DNA of 64,000 bases. It comes from Streptomyces roseolus. GTDB taxonomy: Bacteria; Actinomycetota; Actinomycetes; Streptomycetales; Streptomycetaceae. The notes beneath the pieces are model-generated. The model did no database searches and had not been told where the DNA came from. It saw only the letters and a program-made list of their open reading frames with translations. A program made the position numbers and the translations under genes. Of the stretch, positions 51,611 through 59,784 are shown one piece after another; position 1 is the stretch's first letter; the number at the start of each line of letters is the position of its first letter. The stretch is from contig NZ_BMTV01000003.1 of NCBI RefSeq assembly GCF_014649855.1, positions 1-64,000 of the forward strand, read 5' to 3'.

Positions 51611-51635
51611 CTACCCCGCCCGGCCGTCCGCACGC
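51611..51635 (-). promoter_or_regulatory. SigB-like promoter candidate of the SixA-type gene
   Basis: On the minus strand GCGT, a 15-nt spacer and GGGTAG match the consensus except for the last base. Confidence 0.4.
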
Positions 51636-51750
51636 GCCGCCGCGTCGGCATCGCGTCGAACCGGCCCCCGCAGGGGCCTCCGGACGCCGCCGTCGCGGCC
51701 GGCCGCGCTCCTCGCCGAGGGTGGCCGCGCCGGGGCCGGCCGCGCGGGGC

Positions 51751-52794
51751 CTACGGCGCGGCGGCGTGCCGGAGCGGCGTGCGCAGGGCGCTCTCGCCGC
51801 GGGTCCAGGCGTCCACGACCTGGCTGCCGAGGCGGTCCTCCAGGAAGCACGTCGCGGCGATGCCGAAGGCGACCTCGGGGGCGAGCGCGGGCTCGTCCTC
51901 CAGGAGGCCGCCCACGACCTCCCTGCGCACCAGCTGCTCGTGCACGGCGTCGGCCTCCACGTGCTCGTCGTAGTACCGCTCGGCGGCCGCTCCCGCACCG
52001 GTCCTGCGGGTCGCCGCGGCGATCCGGGAGGCGGCGGGCGGCGAGGTCGTCTCCAGGACGGCGAAGTGGCCCACGAGCGCCCCGCGCAGCCGCCGGTGCA
52101 GGCCCAGGAACGACATCAGGTTCGAGGCCGCCAGGAGTTCGGCTCCGGCGGCGTCGGTGTAGTGCCCGTACGAGGGGTCGAGGTCCAGGGCGGCCATCAG
52201 CTCCGCGTAGAGCCGGGAGTGCATCCGCTCCGGCCGCCCGCAGCCGTACTCGTCGTACTCGATGGCCACCATCGCCGCCTTGGCCCGCCCGAGCAGCCGG
52301 GGCACGACCCACAGGTGCGGGTCGGCCTCGCGCAACTGGTGCACGGAGCGCAGGGCCGCGTACTCGCGCAGGTGCCACGACTCGCCCCGGGACATCAGGA
52401 AATCCGAGACGCCGGTGCCTTCGGCCGGTTCGACGAGCAGGGCGTCCAGGGCCTCGCCGACGTCCGGGAGGGGGCTGCAGTCGTGGCGGAGCGCGCTCTC
52501 GAAGCGGTGCTCCAGAAGGGCCCTCGCCTCCAGCAGGCGGTGGTCCCATTCCAGGGTGTCGGGGACGCCGGCGAAGCCCCGGTAGTGGAGCTCGTAGCAG
52601 AGGTGGAGGGCGAGGTGGAGGTCCTCGCCGTACGGGGAGCAGCGGGCGATCTCGGCGGGGCCGGGCAGCTGCCCGCTGCCGGCGCCGAGCAGGCGGTCCC
52701 GCAGGGCCTGGGACACCTCGCCCCGCGCCTCGGGGAGTCCGGGGGCCTCGGCGGCTCCGGGCCCGGTGGCGGCGGTCGTCGGAAGCAGCGTCAT
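51751..52794 (-). CDS. Iron-containing redox enzyme-family protein (haem-oxygenase-like fold)
   Basis: The protein has 347 residues, all helical. Likely metal ligands are in ELHYRGFAGV, EYDEYGCGRPERMHSRLY and YYDEHVEADAVHEQL, typical of the haem-oxygenase-like di-iron oxidase group. The ATG overlaps the stop of the CDGSH gene by 4 nt, coupling an iron-sulfur protein and a di-iron protein. Reaction unknown. Confidence 0.85.
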   Translation of the reverse strand: MTLLPTTAATGPGAAEAPGLPEARGEVSQALRDRLLGAGSGQLPGPAEIARCSPYGEDLHLALHLCYELHYRGFAGVPDTLEWDHRLLEARALLEHRFESALRHDCSPLPDVGEALDALLVEPAEGTGVSDFLMSRGESWHLREYAALRSVHQLREADPHLWVVPRLLGRAKAAMVAIEYDEYGCGRPERMHSRLYAELMAALDLDPSYGHYTDAAGAELLAASNLMSFLGLHRRLRGALVGHFAVLETTSPPAASRIAAATRRTGAGAAAERYYDEHVEADAVHEQLVRREVVGGLLEDEPALAPEVAFGIAATCFLEDRLGSQVVDAWTRGESALRTPLRHAAAP

Positions 52795-53255
52795 GACGTC
52801 CCCGCCTCCTCCGCCGCTCCCGCCCTCTCCCTCGGCTCCGTCCTCTCCGTCATTTCCGTCCTCTCCGTCATTTCCGCCTTCCCGGCCCCTTCGGCCTTCG
52901 CGGCCGCCTCCGTGGCCTCCGCCGCTTCCGGCTGGTCCGGCTTCTTCGCCCGTTCCGTGTTCTTCTCGGCCGAGCGGCGTGCCGGACGCCGCGCGCGGTG
53001 CCGGTGGCTGGTGTCGCAGAACGGGGCCCGCAAGGTCCGCCGGCAGGTGCAGAGGGCCATCACCGGCCGCTCGCAGCGGATCACCCGTCCGTCCGGCATG
53101 ACGATCTCCACGGGCCCCTCGACGAGCAGCGGCCCCTCCGGCAGCGGCCGGAGGCGGGGCGGGTCCGTGGGGGCCCGTCCGGAGGCGCGGAGCACCGCTC
53201 CGCCGTCCTCCCGGTACGGCTCCGGCAGACCGTTCTCGTTCGGGGAAGCCGACAT
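52791..53255 (-). CDS. CDGSH iron-sulfur domain protein
   Basis: The protein has 154 residues. The cluster-binding motif is CTCRRTLRAPFCDTSH (three Cys and one His). The C-terminal ~60 residues are Ala/Glu/Lys-rich low complexity with an EMTERT repeat. CDGSH domains hold a labile 2Fe-2S cluster for electron or cluster transfer. GGAGGG precedes the ATG. It is coupled by a 4-nt overlap to the di-iron-type gene. Confidence 0.9.
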   Translation of the reverse strand: MSASPNENGLPEPYREDGGAVLRASGRAPTDPPRLRPLPEGPLLVEGPVEIVMPDGRVIRCERPVMALCTCRRTLRAPFCDTSHRHRARRPARRSAEKNTERAKKPDQPEAAEATEAAAKAEGAGKAEMTERTEMTERTEPRERAGAAEEAGTS

Positions 53256-53368
53256 CACACACCCTCCGTCGTGTCGACAGCGTCGATACGCCGCGACTGC
53301 CCGCCCCGGCGGGCTCGAACCACGCGGGGCCCGCACGGCTTCCGCGAGGGCCCCCCGGCGAAGCCGCC

Positions 53369-53857
53369 TCAGGCCGGGTGTCCCGGGTCCAGGCCGCGCA
53401 GCTCCCGGTACCGGAGCAGGGCGGGAGGCGGGCCCGCCGACGGCGGGGCCTCCGCCACGGGGGCCAGCAGGAATCCGACGTGGTCGCCGCCCTCGATCCG
53501 CGCTTCGATCCGGCCGGTGAACCACGGGGAGAGCCCGTCCAGGACGGGGCTGTCCGCTTCCCCCGCGTGCCAGGCGACCTCGGCGAACTTGTCCACCTCG
53601 TCGCCCGTCCGGCCGCCGAACCACTCGGCCGTCGCCCGTTCGTCCTGCCGCAGCAGGTGCACGGTGAGGTGGTCGGCCGTACGGGCGAGGCGGTAGGTCC
53701 GGTTGGCGGTGGACAGCCACACGACGAACCTGGGCGGGTCGATGGAGCACTGCGACGCGAAGCCCACCAGGCAGCCGGCGCGCTCCGCTCCGGACGCGAC
53801 GGTGACCACGTACATCGGTCCGTCCAGCGCCTCCGTGAAGACCGGGAATCCCGTCAC
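53369..53857 (-). CDS. Flavin reductase-like protein (FMN-binding)
   Basis: The protein has 162 residues with a flavin-reductase split-barrel: MYVVTVASGAERAGCLVGF, QCSIDPPRFVVWLS and HLLRQDERATAEWFGG. Such proteins reduce FMN with NAD(P)H or act as small FMN stores. The GTG at 53857 has AAGGGG about 13 nt upstream. It stands alone between the CDGSH gene and a divergent methyltransferase. Confidence 0.88.
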   Translation of the reverse strand: MTGFPVFTEALDGPMYVVTVASGAERAGCLVGFASQCSIDPPRFVVWLSTANRTYRLARTADHLTVHLLRQDERATAEWFGGRTGDEVDKFAEVAWHAGEADSPVLDGLSPWFTGRIEARIEGGDHVGFLLAPVAEAPPSAGPPPALLRYRELRGLDPGHPA

Positions 53858-54201
53858 GACGACTTCTCACCCCTTCGTTGTCCTTGCCCGTCGTCCTTGT
53901 CGACGGCCGTCCCCGCGCCCTCCACCCTCGGCCGTCGCGACGCGCGCCGCCACCGGACGACTGCCCGGGCCGGTGCCGGGTAGGCGCCTGCCGACGCGAG
54001 GAGCCGACCGCGCGGATCCCGACGAGGGGGTCGAGGAGGAGCCCTTCCTCGTCGACCGCCCCGGCCGGACCCCGTTGGACCGCGCGCCCGGCCCCTCCCG
54101 GTGCCGGCGGCGGGCCGTCCACCGCCGGCACCGGCGCCTCACCGACGGGGTCGGCTCGCTCGCGGAGACGGTCGCCACCGCCTGAACGGAAGGACGCTCG
54201 C
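53858..54201. other. Intergenic stretch before the methyltransferase
   Basis: No gene is supported in these 344 bases. A GACT-N15-GGGTAG match at 53960-53984 resembles a SigB-type promoter but lies 218 nt before the next start. An open frame ending at 54185 lacks a credible start and protein character. Confidence 0.45.
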
Positions 54202-54939
54202 ATGCGCATGGTCACACCGCCCGGCGTGTACGCCCCCCAGGGCGACACGGCTTTGCTGATGGAGACCCTCGCCCGGGAGGAGCTGGAGCCGGACGCACGG
54301 ACGCTGGACCTGTGCACCGGGACGGGCGTCCTCGCCATCGCCGCGGCCCGCAGAGGTGCCAGGGCGACGGCGGTCGACGTCTCCGGCGTCTCCGCGGCGA
54401 CGGCACGGATCAACGCCACGCTGCACCGCTGCCGGGTCCGGGTCCTCCGCGGGGACCTCACGGCGCCGGTGTCCGGCGAACGGTTCGACCTCGTCACCGT
54501 CAACCCCCCGTACGTGCCGGCCCGCCCCTCGGGCAGGCCTCCCCGGGGCCTCGATGTGGCCTGGGACGCGGGTCCCGACGGCCGGCTCCTCCTCGACCGG
54601 ATCTGCCGCGCCGCTCCCTCGCTCCTGGCGGCGAACGGCGTGCTGCTGCTCGTGCAGTCCTCGCTGAGCGACGTGACGGCCAGCCTCGCGGCTCTGGAAC
54701 GCCAGGGCCTGCGCGCCTCCGTGGCGGCGCGCCGCACCCAGCCGTTCGGGCCGGTCCTGACGGAGCGGGCCGGGTGGCTGAGGGAGCGGGGGCTGGTCCC
54801 GCCGGGGGCCTCCACGGAGCAGCTGGTGGTGATCCGCGCGGTCCGCGAGGCGACCGCGCACGCGCGCCGGGACGGAGGGACGGCGGGCCTCGCGGCATCG
54901 GGTGGCGACGGCACGTTTGAGGGCCCGCCCGCGCGGTGA
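54202..54939 (+). CDS. HemK2/PrmC-type class I methyltransferase
   Basis: The protein has 245 residues. The SAM motif is LDLCTGTGVLAIAAA and the substrate motif is NPPYVP, the signature of N5-glutamine or amino-methyl transferases such as HemK/PrmC. Lacking the PrmC N-terminal domain, it resembles the archaeal/eukaryotic HemK2 branch. GGAAGGA precedes the ATG. The substrate is not predictable. Confidence 0.88.
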   Translation: MRMVTPPGVYAPQGDTALLMETLAREELEPDARTLDLCTGTGVLAIAAARRGARATAVDVSGVSAATARINATLHRCRVRVLRGDLTAPVSGERFDLVTVNPPYVPARPSGRPPRGLDVAWDAGPDGRLLLDRICRAAPSLLAANGVLLLVQSSLSDVTASLAALERQGLRASVAARRTQPFGPVLTERAGWLRERGLVPPGASTEQLVVIRAVREATAHARRDGGTAGLAASGGDGTFEGPPAR

Positions 54940-54980
54940 GGTGACGAATTAGGACATAAACCCTGAAAAGGAGGCGAACC

Positions 54981-55547
54981 GTGTCGCTCGACGGACGCAG
55001 CGTGCTGGTCCTCACGACCAACTACGGAACGGAACAGGACGAGCTGACGAGACCGGTCGCCGTGCTGCGCGAGAACGGGGCCCGCGTCGTGATCGCGGCC
55101 CAGGAGGACGAAGCCGTCCAGACCCTCGTGTCGGACCGCGACCCCGGCGAGGTCGTCCGGCCGGACACGACGTTCGCGCGGGAGACCGCGAAGGATTACG
55201 ACGCCGTGGTCGTGCCCGGAGGCACGCTCAACGCCGACCAGCTGCGGACGGACGCCGAGGCGCGCCGCCTCGTGTCGGCCTTCGCCGACGCCGGGAAGCC
55301 GGTGGCGGCCATCTGCCACGGTCCGTGGCTGCTCGTCGACAGCGGGCTCGCCAAGGGCCGCGAACTGACCTCGTACCCCTCGCTCCGTCCCGATCTGGAG
55401 AACGCCGGGGGCACCTGGACGGACCACGCGGTCGTCGTCGACACCTCGGGGCCGCACCCCCTGATCACCTCCCGCAGGCCGGACGACCTCGACGCCTTCT
55501 CGGCGGCGATCGTCGACGCCCTCGGCGGCGGCGGGGACCGCGAATGA
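54981..55547 (+). CDS. DJ-1/PfpI-family type 1 glutamine amidotransferase-like protein
   Basis: The protein has 188 residues. The nucleophile elbow is AAICHGPW (Cys near 112), with Glu20 region EQDELTRP and the C-terminal DLDAFSAAIVDAL. Family members act as deglycases, chaperones or peptidases under stress. AAAGGAGG precedes the GTG. A weak SigB-like site (GTTT-N15-CGGTGA, 54915-54939) ends 41 nt upstream. The CsbD paralogue follows by 17 nt. Confidence 0.92.
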   Translation: MSLDGRSVLVLTTNYGTEQDELTRPVAVLRENGARVVIAAQEDEAVQTLVSDRDPGEVVRPDTTFARETAKDYDAVVVPGGTLNADQLRTDAEARRLVSAFADAGKPVAAICHGPWLLVDSGLAKGRELTSYPSLRPDLENAGGTWTDHAVVVDTSGPHPLITSRRPDDLDAFSAAIVDALGGGGDRE

Positions 55548-55564
55548 CGGAAAGGAACCGCGTC

Positions 55565-55732
55565 ATGGGCAAGAGCGGGATGCAGAAGGGCAAGGGCAAG
55601 GTCAAGGAAGCCCTGGGCAAGGTCACCGGCAACGAGCGCATGAAGGCGGAGGGCAAGGCGGAGCAGGCCGAAGGGAAGGTCCGGGAGTCGGCCGACGAGG
55701 CCCGCGACGCGATGAGGCGGCGCTCCCACTGA
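55565..55732 (+). CDS. CsbD-like stress protein (second copy)
   Basis: The protein has 55 residues with the CsbD pattern KGKGKVKEALGKVTG and KAEGKAEQAEGKVRE. It is shorter at the C-terminus than the copy at 40816 and is probably co-transcribed with the PfpI gene 17 nt upstream. GGAAAGGA precedes the ATG. Confidence 0.9.
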   Translation: MGKSGMQKGKGKVKEALGKVTGNERMKAEGKAEQAEGKVRESADEARDAMRRRSH

Positions 55733-55755
55733 CCGGCCCGAGGGACGGGCCGGTC
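55731..55755 (+). terminator. Hairpin after CsbD copy 2
   Basis: 10-bp G+C arms with a 5-nt loop begin inside the stop codon. Confidence 0.6.
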
Positions 55756-55793
55756 CTCGTCGCCACGAGCGCCGCGCCCCCTCGGACACCACA

Positions 55794-55870
55794 GGGCCCC
55801 CGACGATCCCCTTCCGCCGGGGGCCCGCTCCGCTCGCGCCCCGGGGTCCGCCCCTCCGGGCGGGCGGACC
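55794..55870 (+). promoter_or_regulatory. Two leader hairpins before the isochorismatase gene
   Basis: GGGCCCCCG pairs with CGGGGGCCC (55794-55826), and GGTCCGCCC pairs with GGGCGGACC (55845-55870). The second ends just before the ribosome binding site, so it could affect translation. Confidence 0.4.
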
Positions 55871-55890
55871 GCGGAACGGAGGTCCTCGCC

Positions 55891-56451
55891 ATGGACGGTA
55901 CGGCCACGGCGCTCATCGTGATCGACATGCTCAACACCTACGAGCACGAGGACGCCGAGACGCTGGTCCCGTCCGTGCGCGCGGCCCTGCCGGGCCTGCG
56001 CGCCCTGCTGGAGCGGGCGAAAGCCGGCGAAGCGCCGGTGATCTACGTGAACGACAACTTCGGCCGGTGGCGCTCCCACCACGGGGAGATCCTCCAGGCC
56101 GCCCTCTCGGGGCGCCACCGCGGCCTCGTCGAGCCGGTCGCGCCCGACGAGGAAGCCCTCTTCGTGGTCAAGGCGCGGCACTCCGCCTTCTACGAGACCC
56201 CCCTGGCCTATCTGCTGGGGCAGCTCGGGGTGCGCCGGGTGGTGCTCTGCGGGCAGGTGACCGAGCAGTGCGTGCTGTACTCGGCGCTGGACGCCCACAT
56301 CCGGCACTACGAGGTCGTCGTCCCCGTCGACGCGGTCGCCCACATCGACGCGGACCTGGCGGAGGCGGCCCTGCGCATGATGGAGCGGAACATGTCGGCG
56401 CGGCTGTGCACGGGCGACGAGATCGCCTTCGACGGCGGGGCACCGCGCTGA
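55891..56451 (+). CDS. Isochorismatase-family cysteine hydrolase
   Basis: The protein has 186 residues. The triad Asp12 (LIVIDMLNTY), Lys in FVVKARHSAF and Cys in VTEQCVLYSA, with the preceding cis-peptide GQVTEQ, is complete. Members hydrolyse amides or related small molecules such as nicotinamide. Substrate unknown. CGGAGG precedes the ATG. Confidence 0.9.
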   Translation: MDGTATALIVIDMLNTYEHEDAETLVPSVRAALPGLRALLERAKAGEAPVIYVNDNFGRWRSHHGEILQAALSGRHRGLVEPVAPDEEALFVVKARHSAFYETPLAYLLGQLGVRRVVLCGQVTEQCVLYSALDAHIRHYEVVVPVDAVAHIDADLAEAALRMMERNMSARLCTGDEIAFDGGAPR

Positions 56452-56557
56452 GACCGCCGCGGGCGTCGCGGCCGTGGACGCTCCCCCGTCGGACCGCGGA
56501 AGCCCGGCGGGGGATTTCTTCCGTTTCATCCTCCCGGGTACCGGCAAGTCGCGGGAC

Positions 56558-57523
56558 ATGATGCACATCGGCTACACGATGATGACCGAGCAGGCAGGCC
56601 CCCGTGAGCTCGTCGGGCACGTGGTCGAGGCGGAGCGGGCCGGGTTCGACTTCTCCGTGATCTCGGACCACTCCTTCCCCTGGCTGCCCTCCCAAGGGCA
56701 CGCCCCCTACGCGTGGAGCGTCCTGGGAGCGGCCGCGCAGGCCACCTCGCGCATCCCCCTGATGACGTACGTGACCTGCCCGACCTTCCGCTACCACCCC
56801 GTGGTGGTCGCCCAGAAGGCCGCGACGCTCCAGCTGCTGTCCGGAGGCCGGTTCCGGCTCGGCCTCGGCTCGGGCGAGAACCTCAACGAACACGTCGTCG
56901 GCAGGGGCTGGCCCTCGGCACGGGTGCGCCTCGCCATGCTCGACGAGGCCGCGGAGATCATCGACGCCCTGTTCACGGGCGAGTACGTGACCCGGCACGG
57001 CCGCTACTTCCAGGTCGACGACGCCAGGCTCTGGGACGTGCCCGACACCCCGCCGCCCGTCGGCATCGCCGTCTCCGGCCCCCGCTCCTGCGCGCTCGCC
57101 GGACGCCGCGCCGACCTGGTGATCGCCACGGAGCCGAAACGCGAACTGCTCGACGCCTTCGACGCCGCCGGCGGCGCGGGAAAGCCCCGGGTCGGCCAGC
57201 TCCCGGTCTGTTACGACCCCGATCCTGACGCGGCCAGGGCCCGCGCGCACGAGCAGTTCCGGTGGTCGCTGGGCGGCTGGCGCCTCAACGCCGAACTCCC
57301 GCTGCCGGCCGGCTTCGCCCAGGCCACCGCGCACGTCCGGCCGGAGGACGTGGCGGAGAGCATCCCCTGCGGGGACGACGTGGACGCCGTCGTCGAGGCG
57401 GCCCGCCCGTTCGCCGAGGCCGGCTTCACCGAACTCGCCCTCGTCCAGATCGGCGGCGGCCACCAACTGCCCTTCCTCCGCTGGGCGGAGTCGGACCTGC
57501 TGCCCGCCCTCCGCGCCCTGTAG
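56558..57523 (+). CDS. F420-dependent LLM-class oxidoreductase (TIGR03557-like)
   Basis: The protein has 321 residues with a TIM-barrel luciferase-like fold. Typical stretches are GYTMMTEQAGPRELV, VISDHSFPWLPSQGHAPYAW, YVTCPTFRYHP and GRFRLGLGSGENLNEHVVG. The family oxidises glucose-6-phosphate-like or other substrates with F420. The ATG at 56558 starts at the usual family N-terminus; the GTG at 56474 would add 28 atypical residues. A GGGTAC lies 16 nt upstream but without a fitting -35. Confidence 0.9.
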   Translation: MMHIGYTMMTEQAGPRELVGHVVEAERAGFDFSVISDHSFPWLPSQGHAPYAWSVLGAAAQATSRIPLMTYVTCPTFRYHPVVVAQKAATLQLLSGGRFRLGLGSGENLNEHVVGRGWPSARVRLAMLDEAAEIIDALFTGEYVTRHGRYFQVDDARLWDVPDTPPPVGIAVSGPRSCALAGRRADLVIATEPKRELLDAFDAAGGAGKPRVGQLPVCYDPDPDAARARAHEQFRWSLGGWRLNAELPLPAGFAQATAHVRPEDVAESIPCGDDVDAVVEAARPFAEAGFTELALVQIGGGHQLPFLRWAESDLLPALRAL

Positions 57524-57574
57524 GGGCACGCGGAACGCGAGGGCGGGACGTTGCGCCGGATGGAGCAGGCGGAG

Positions 57575-57599
57575 GGATGCGCGGCGGCCTTCCGGGTAG
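57575..57599 (+). promoter_or_regulatory. SigB-like promoter candidate of the flavodoxin-like gene
   Basis: GGAT, a 15-nt spacer and GGGTAG. It ends 9 nt before the ATG, so the message would be almost leaderless; the gene has no visible ribosome binding site. Confidence 0.4.
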
Positions 57600-57608
57600 C
57601 CGCACGCC

Positions 57609-58235
57609 ATGGACACCACGACCGACACCACGCCGCTGCGCGCCCTCGCGCTGGTCTGCACGCTCTCTCCGTCCCCCAAGCGGTCCAGCTCCCAGCTGCT
57701 GGCCGAGCAGACCATGGCCGCGCTGGCCGACCACGGCGTCACGGGAAGCGTGATCCGGATCGCCGACCACGACGTCAAACCGGGCGTCGAGGTCGACATG
57801 GGAGAGGGCGACGCCTGGCCGGCGATCCGCGACACGATCATGGACAGCGACATCCTGATCCTGTCCACGCCCATCTGGCTGGGCCACCCCTCCAGCGTCG
57901 CCCAGCGCGTCCTCGAACGCCTCGACGCCGAGCTCGGCGAGAGCGACGACGAAGGCCGCATGCTCACCTACGGCAAGGCCGCCGCGGTGTGCGTCGTCGG
58001 CAACGAGGACGGCGCCCACAAGGTGAGTGCCGACCTCTTCCAGGGCCTCAACGACGTCGGGTTCTCCCTCGCCCCGAACGCCGTCACCTACTGGGTCGGC
58101 GAGGCCATGCAGGGGACCGACTACCAGGACCTCGACAAGACGCCCGAGAAGACCGCGACCGCCACCCGGACCCTCGCGGCGAACACCGCGCACCTGGCGC
58201 GCCGCCTCAAGTCCGCGCCGTACCCGCCGTCCTGA
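57609..58235 (+). CDS. NADPH-dependent FMN reductase/flavodoxin-fold protein
   Basis: The protein has 208 residues. The FMN-binding loop reads TLSPSPKRSSSQLLAEQ, followed by DILILSTPIWLGHPSSVAQRVLERLDA and AAAVCVVGNEDGAH. It likely reduces quinones or flavins. No purine-rich ribosome binding site precedes the ATG, consistent with the promoter match ending 9 nt upstream. The SDR gene follows by 38 nt. Confidence 0.9.
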   Translation: MDTTTDTTPLRALALVCTLSPSPKRSSSQLLAEQTMAALADHGVTGSVIRIADHDVKPGVEVDMGEGDAWPAIRDTIMDSDILILSTPIWLGHPSSVAQRVLERLDAELGESDDEGRMLTYGKAAAVCVVGNEDGAHKVSADLFQGLNDVGFSLAPNAVTYWVGEAMQGTDYQDLDKTPEKTATATRTLAANTAHLARRLKSAPYPPS

Positions 58236-58273
58236 CCCCCCGTCCGCCGTCACGCCCGAAGGAGTTCTCCGCC

Positions 58274-59167
58274 ATGCCGTCCCAGGAGCAGAGCCACCTC
58301 ACCGACCCCGTGTCCCTCCACGCCCGTCCCCCGTTCCCCGAGCAGGAGCAGGACCCTCCCGGCTCGACCGAGGCCATGGACCCCCGCCCCGACCACGGCG
58401 AGGACAGCTACCGGGGCCACGGCCTGCTGCGCGGGCGCAAGGCGCTCGTCACCGGAGGCGACTCCGGGATCGGACGGGCCGTCTGCCTGGCCTTCGCCAG
58501 GGAGGGGGCGGACGTCGTCCTCACCCACCTGCCCGAGGAGGCGGAGGACGCGGCGGAGACCGTCCGCCTGGTCCGCGAGGCGGGCCGCGAGGCGGTGGCC
58601 GTCGTGTGCGACCTCAGGAACGAGGACGAGTGCACGGCCCTCGTCGACCGGGCGGTGGGCGAACTGGGCGGCCTCGACCTGCTCGTCAACAACGCCGCGT
58701 ACCAGATGGCGCAGCCCGACGGGATCGAGGCGATCACCACCGAGCAGTTCGACCGGGTGATGAAGACCAACCTGTACGGGATGTTCTGGCTCACCAAGGC
58801 CGCGCTGGCGCACATGCCGCGCGGCGGCTCGGTGATCAACACCACGTCGGTGCAGGGCTATCAGCCCAGCCCGCACCTCCTCGACTACGCGATGACGAAG
58901 GCGGCGATCGTCTCCTTCACCCACAATCTCGCCCAGATGCTCGCCGAGCGGGGCATCAGGGTCAACGCCGTCGCCCCCGGTCCCGTCTGGACGCCGCTGA
59001 TCCCCTCGACGATGCCGGACACGACGACGTTCGGCGAACAGTCGCCGCTGGGCCGGCCCGCCCAGCCGGCGGAGATGGCCCCCGCCTACGTCTTCCTCGC
59101 CTCGGACCGGGCCTCCTACATCACCGGCGAGATCGTCAACGCCACCGGCGGGACCCCTCTCCCCTGA
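58274..59167 (+). CDS. SDR-family oxidoreductase (YhdF/YdaD-like general stress type)
   Basis: The protein has 297 residues. An N-terminal ~45-residue extension (PPGSTEAMDPRPDHGEDSY) precedes the SDR fold with TGGDSGIGRAV, NNAA, the Ser-Tyr-Lys set TTSVQGY...YAMTKAA, and the C-terminal SYITGEIVNATGGTPLP. This long form equals the Bacillus SigB-dependent YhdF/YdaD/YhxD group. GGAG lies 10 nt before the ATG. It is probably co-transcribed with the flavin reductase gene. Confidence 0.93.
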   Translation: MPSQEQSHLTDPVSLHARPPFPEQEQDPPGSTEAMDPRPDHGEDSYRGHGLLRGRKALVTGGDSGIGRAVCLAFAREGADVVLTHLPEEAEDAAETVRLVREAGREAVAVVCDLRNEDECTALVDRAVGELGGLDLLVNNAAYQMAQPDGIEAITTEQFDRVMKTNLYGMFWLTKAALAHMPRGGSVINTTSVQGYQPSPHLLDYAMTKAAIVSFTHNLAQMLAERGIRVNAVAPGPVWTPLIPSTMPDTTTFGEQSPLGRPAQPAEMAPAYVFLASDRASYITGEIVNATGGTPLP

Positions 59168-59255
59168 CGCGGGAAGTCCCCGGGGGCGGGGCGCGTCGGC
59201 GCCCGGGAGCGGGGCAGTCGCAGGGGCGGGAACGTCGGTCGAGGAGGTGCTACGG

Positions 59256-59651
59256 GTGGAGTTCTGGCTGCGGCGTCAATGCCGCCCCCCGGCCGGGCCC
59301 GGGGCCGCGGCGGAAGCCCGGCGCGAGGTGCACCGGCTGGCCGACCAGGCCCTGTTCGTCGGCCACGTCGTCAGCCGGGCGTCGGAGGACGACGCCGCGC
59401 TGATCGCCAGTGAGCTCGTCGCCCACGCCGACGGCGCGTGCGTGCTGGAGCTGCGGCTCGCCTCCGACGGCCTCGACATCCTGGTCATGGGCGCCCGGCC
59501 GCCGTTCCCGGCTCCGACCGGGCGCGGCCCGTACGTGTTCTGGTGGGATCTGGTGACGATGCTCGCCCGGGACGTCACCGTCCGCCGCCGCACGCCCTCC
59601 TCGGGCGCCGTCGTCCGGGTCCACGTCGACGCCGAGCGCCCGGCCCGCTGA
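59256..59651 (+). CDS. Degenerate RsbW-like (HATPase-fold) protein
   Basis: The protein has 131 residues and aligns with RsbW-like proteins of the window, but the N-box SELVTNA reads SELVAHADG, so the Mg-binding Asn is lost, and the glycine-rich G1/G2 loops are missing. ATP binding is doubtful. It may still bind a STAS or sigma partner. The GTG at 59256 has GGAGG at 9 nt; the earlier GTG at 59247 is too close to that site. Confidence 0.72.
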   Translation: MEFWLRRQCRPPAGPGAAAEARREVHRLADQALFVGHVVSRASEDDAALIASELVAHADGACVLELRLASDGLDILVMGARPPFPAPTGRGPYVFWWDLVTMLARDVTVRRRTPSSGAVVRVHVDAERPAR

Positions 59652-59652
59652 C

Positions 59653-59681
59653 GCCGGCTCCGCGCTCCGGGCGGAGCCGGC
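59653..59681 (+). terminator. Terminator of the degenerate RsbW-like gene
   Basis: Perfect 11-bp arms with a 7-nt loop start directly after the stop codon. Confidence 0.7.
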
Positions 59682-59754
59682 CGGGCGCGGCAGGCGCATA
59701 CTGGAGGGACCGCGTGGACCTCCACGACCCCTCTCCGAGCCAGGCGAACCCCTC

Positions 59755-59784
59755 ATGACGAAGAACCCGGAGTTCCCCTCATGA
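59755..59784 (+). CDS. 9-residue leader peptide formed by start-site duplication
   Basis: The ORF MTKNPEFPS ends in a TGA that overlaps the ATG of the STAS gene by 4 nt. Its sequence is a near copy, 26 nt upstream and out of frame, of the STAS gene start (MTKSPEF). It could couple or attenuate translation of the STAS gene. Whether it is translated is unknown. Confidence 0.4.
   Translation: MTKNPEFPS

Noticed and set aside
53960..53984. GACT-N15-GGGTAG, a SigB-like promoter
   Set aside because: It lies 218 nt before the nearest start codon, and no credible small gene follows it.
56536..56541. GGGTAC just upstream of the LLM oxidoreductase
   Set aside because: No GNNT element occurs at 14-16 nt spacing, so it does not fit the SigB-type promoter.
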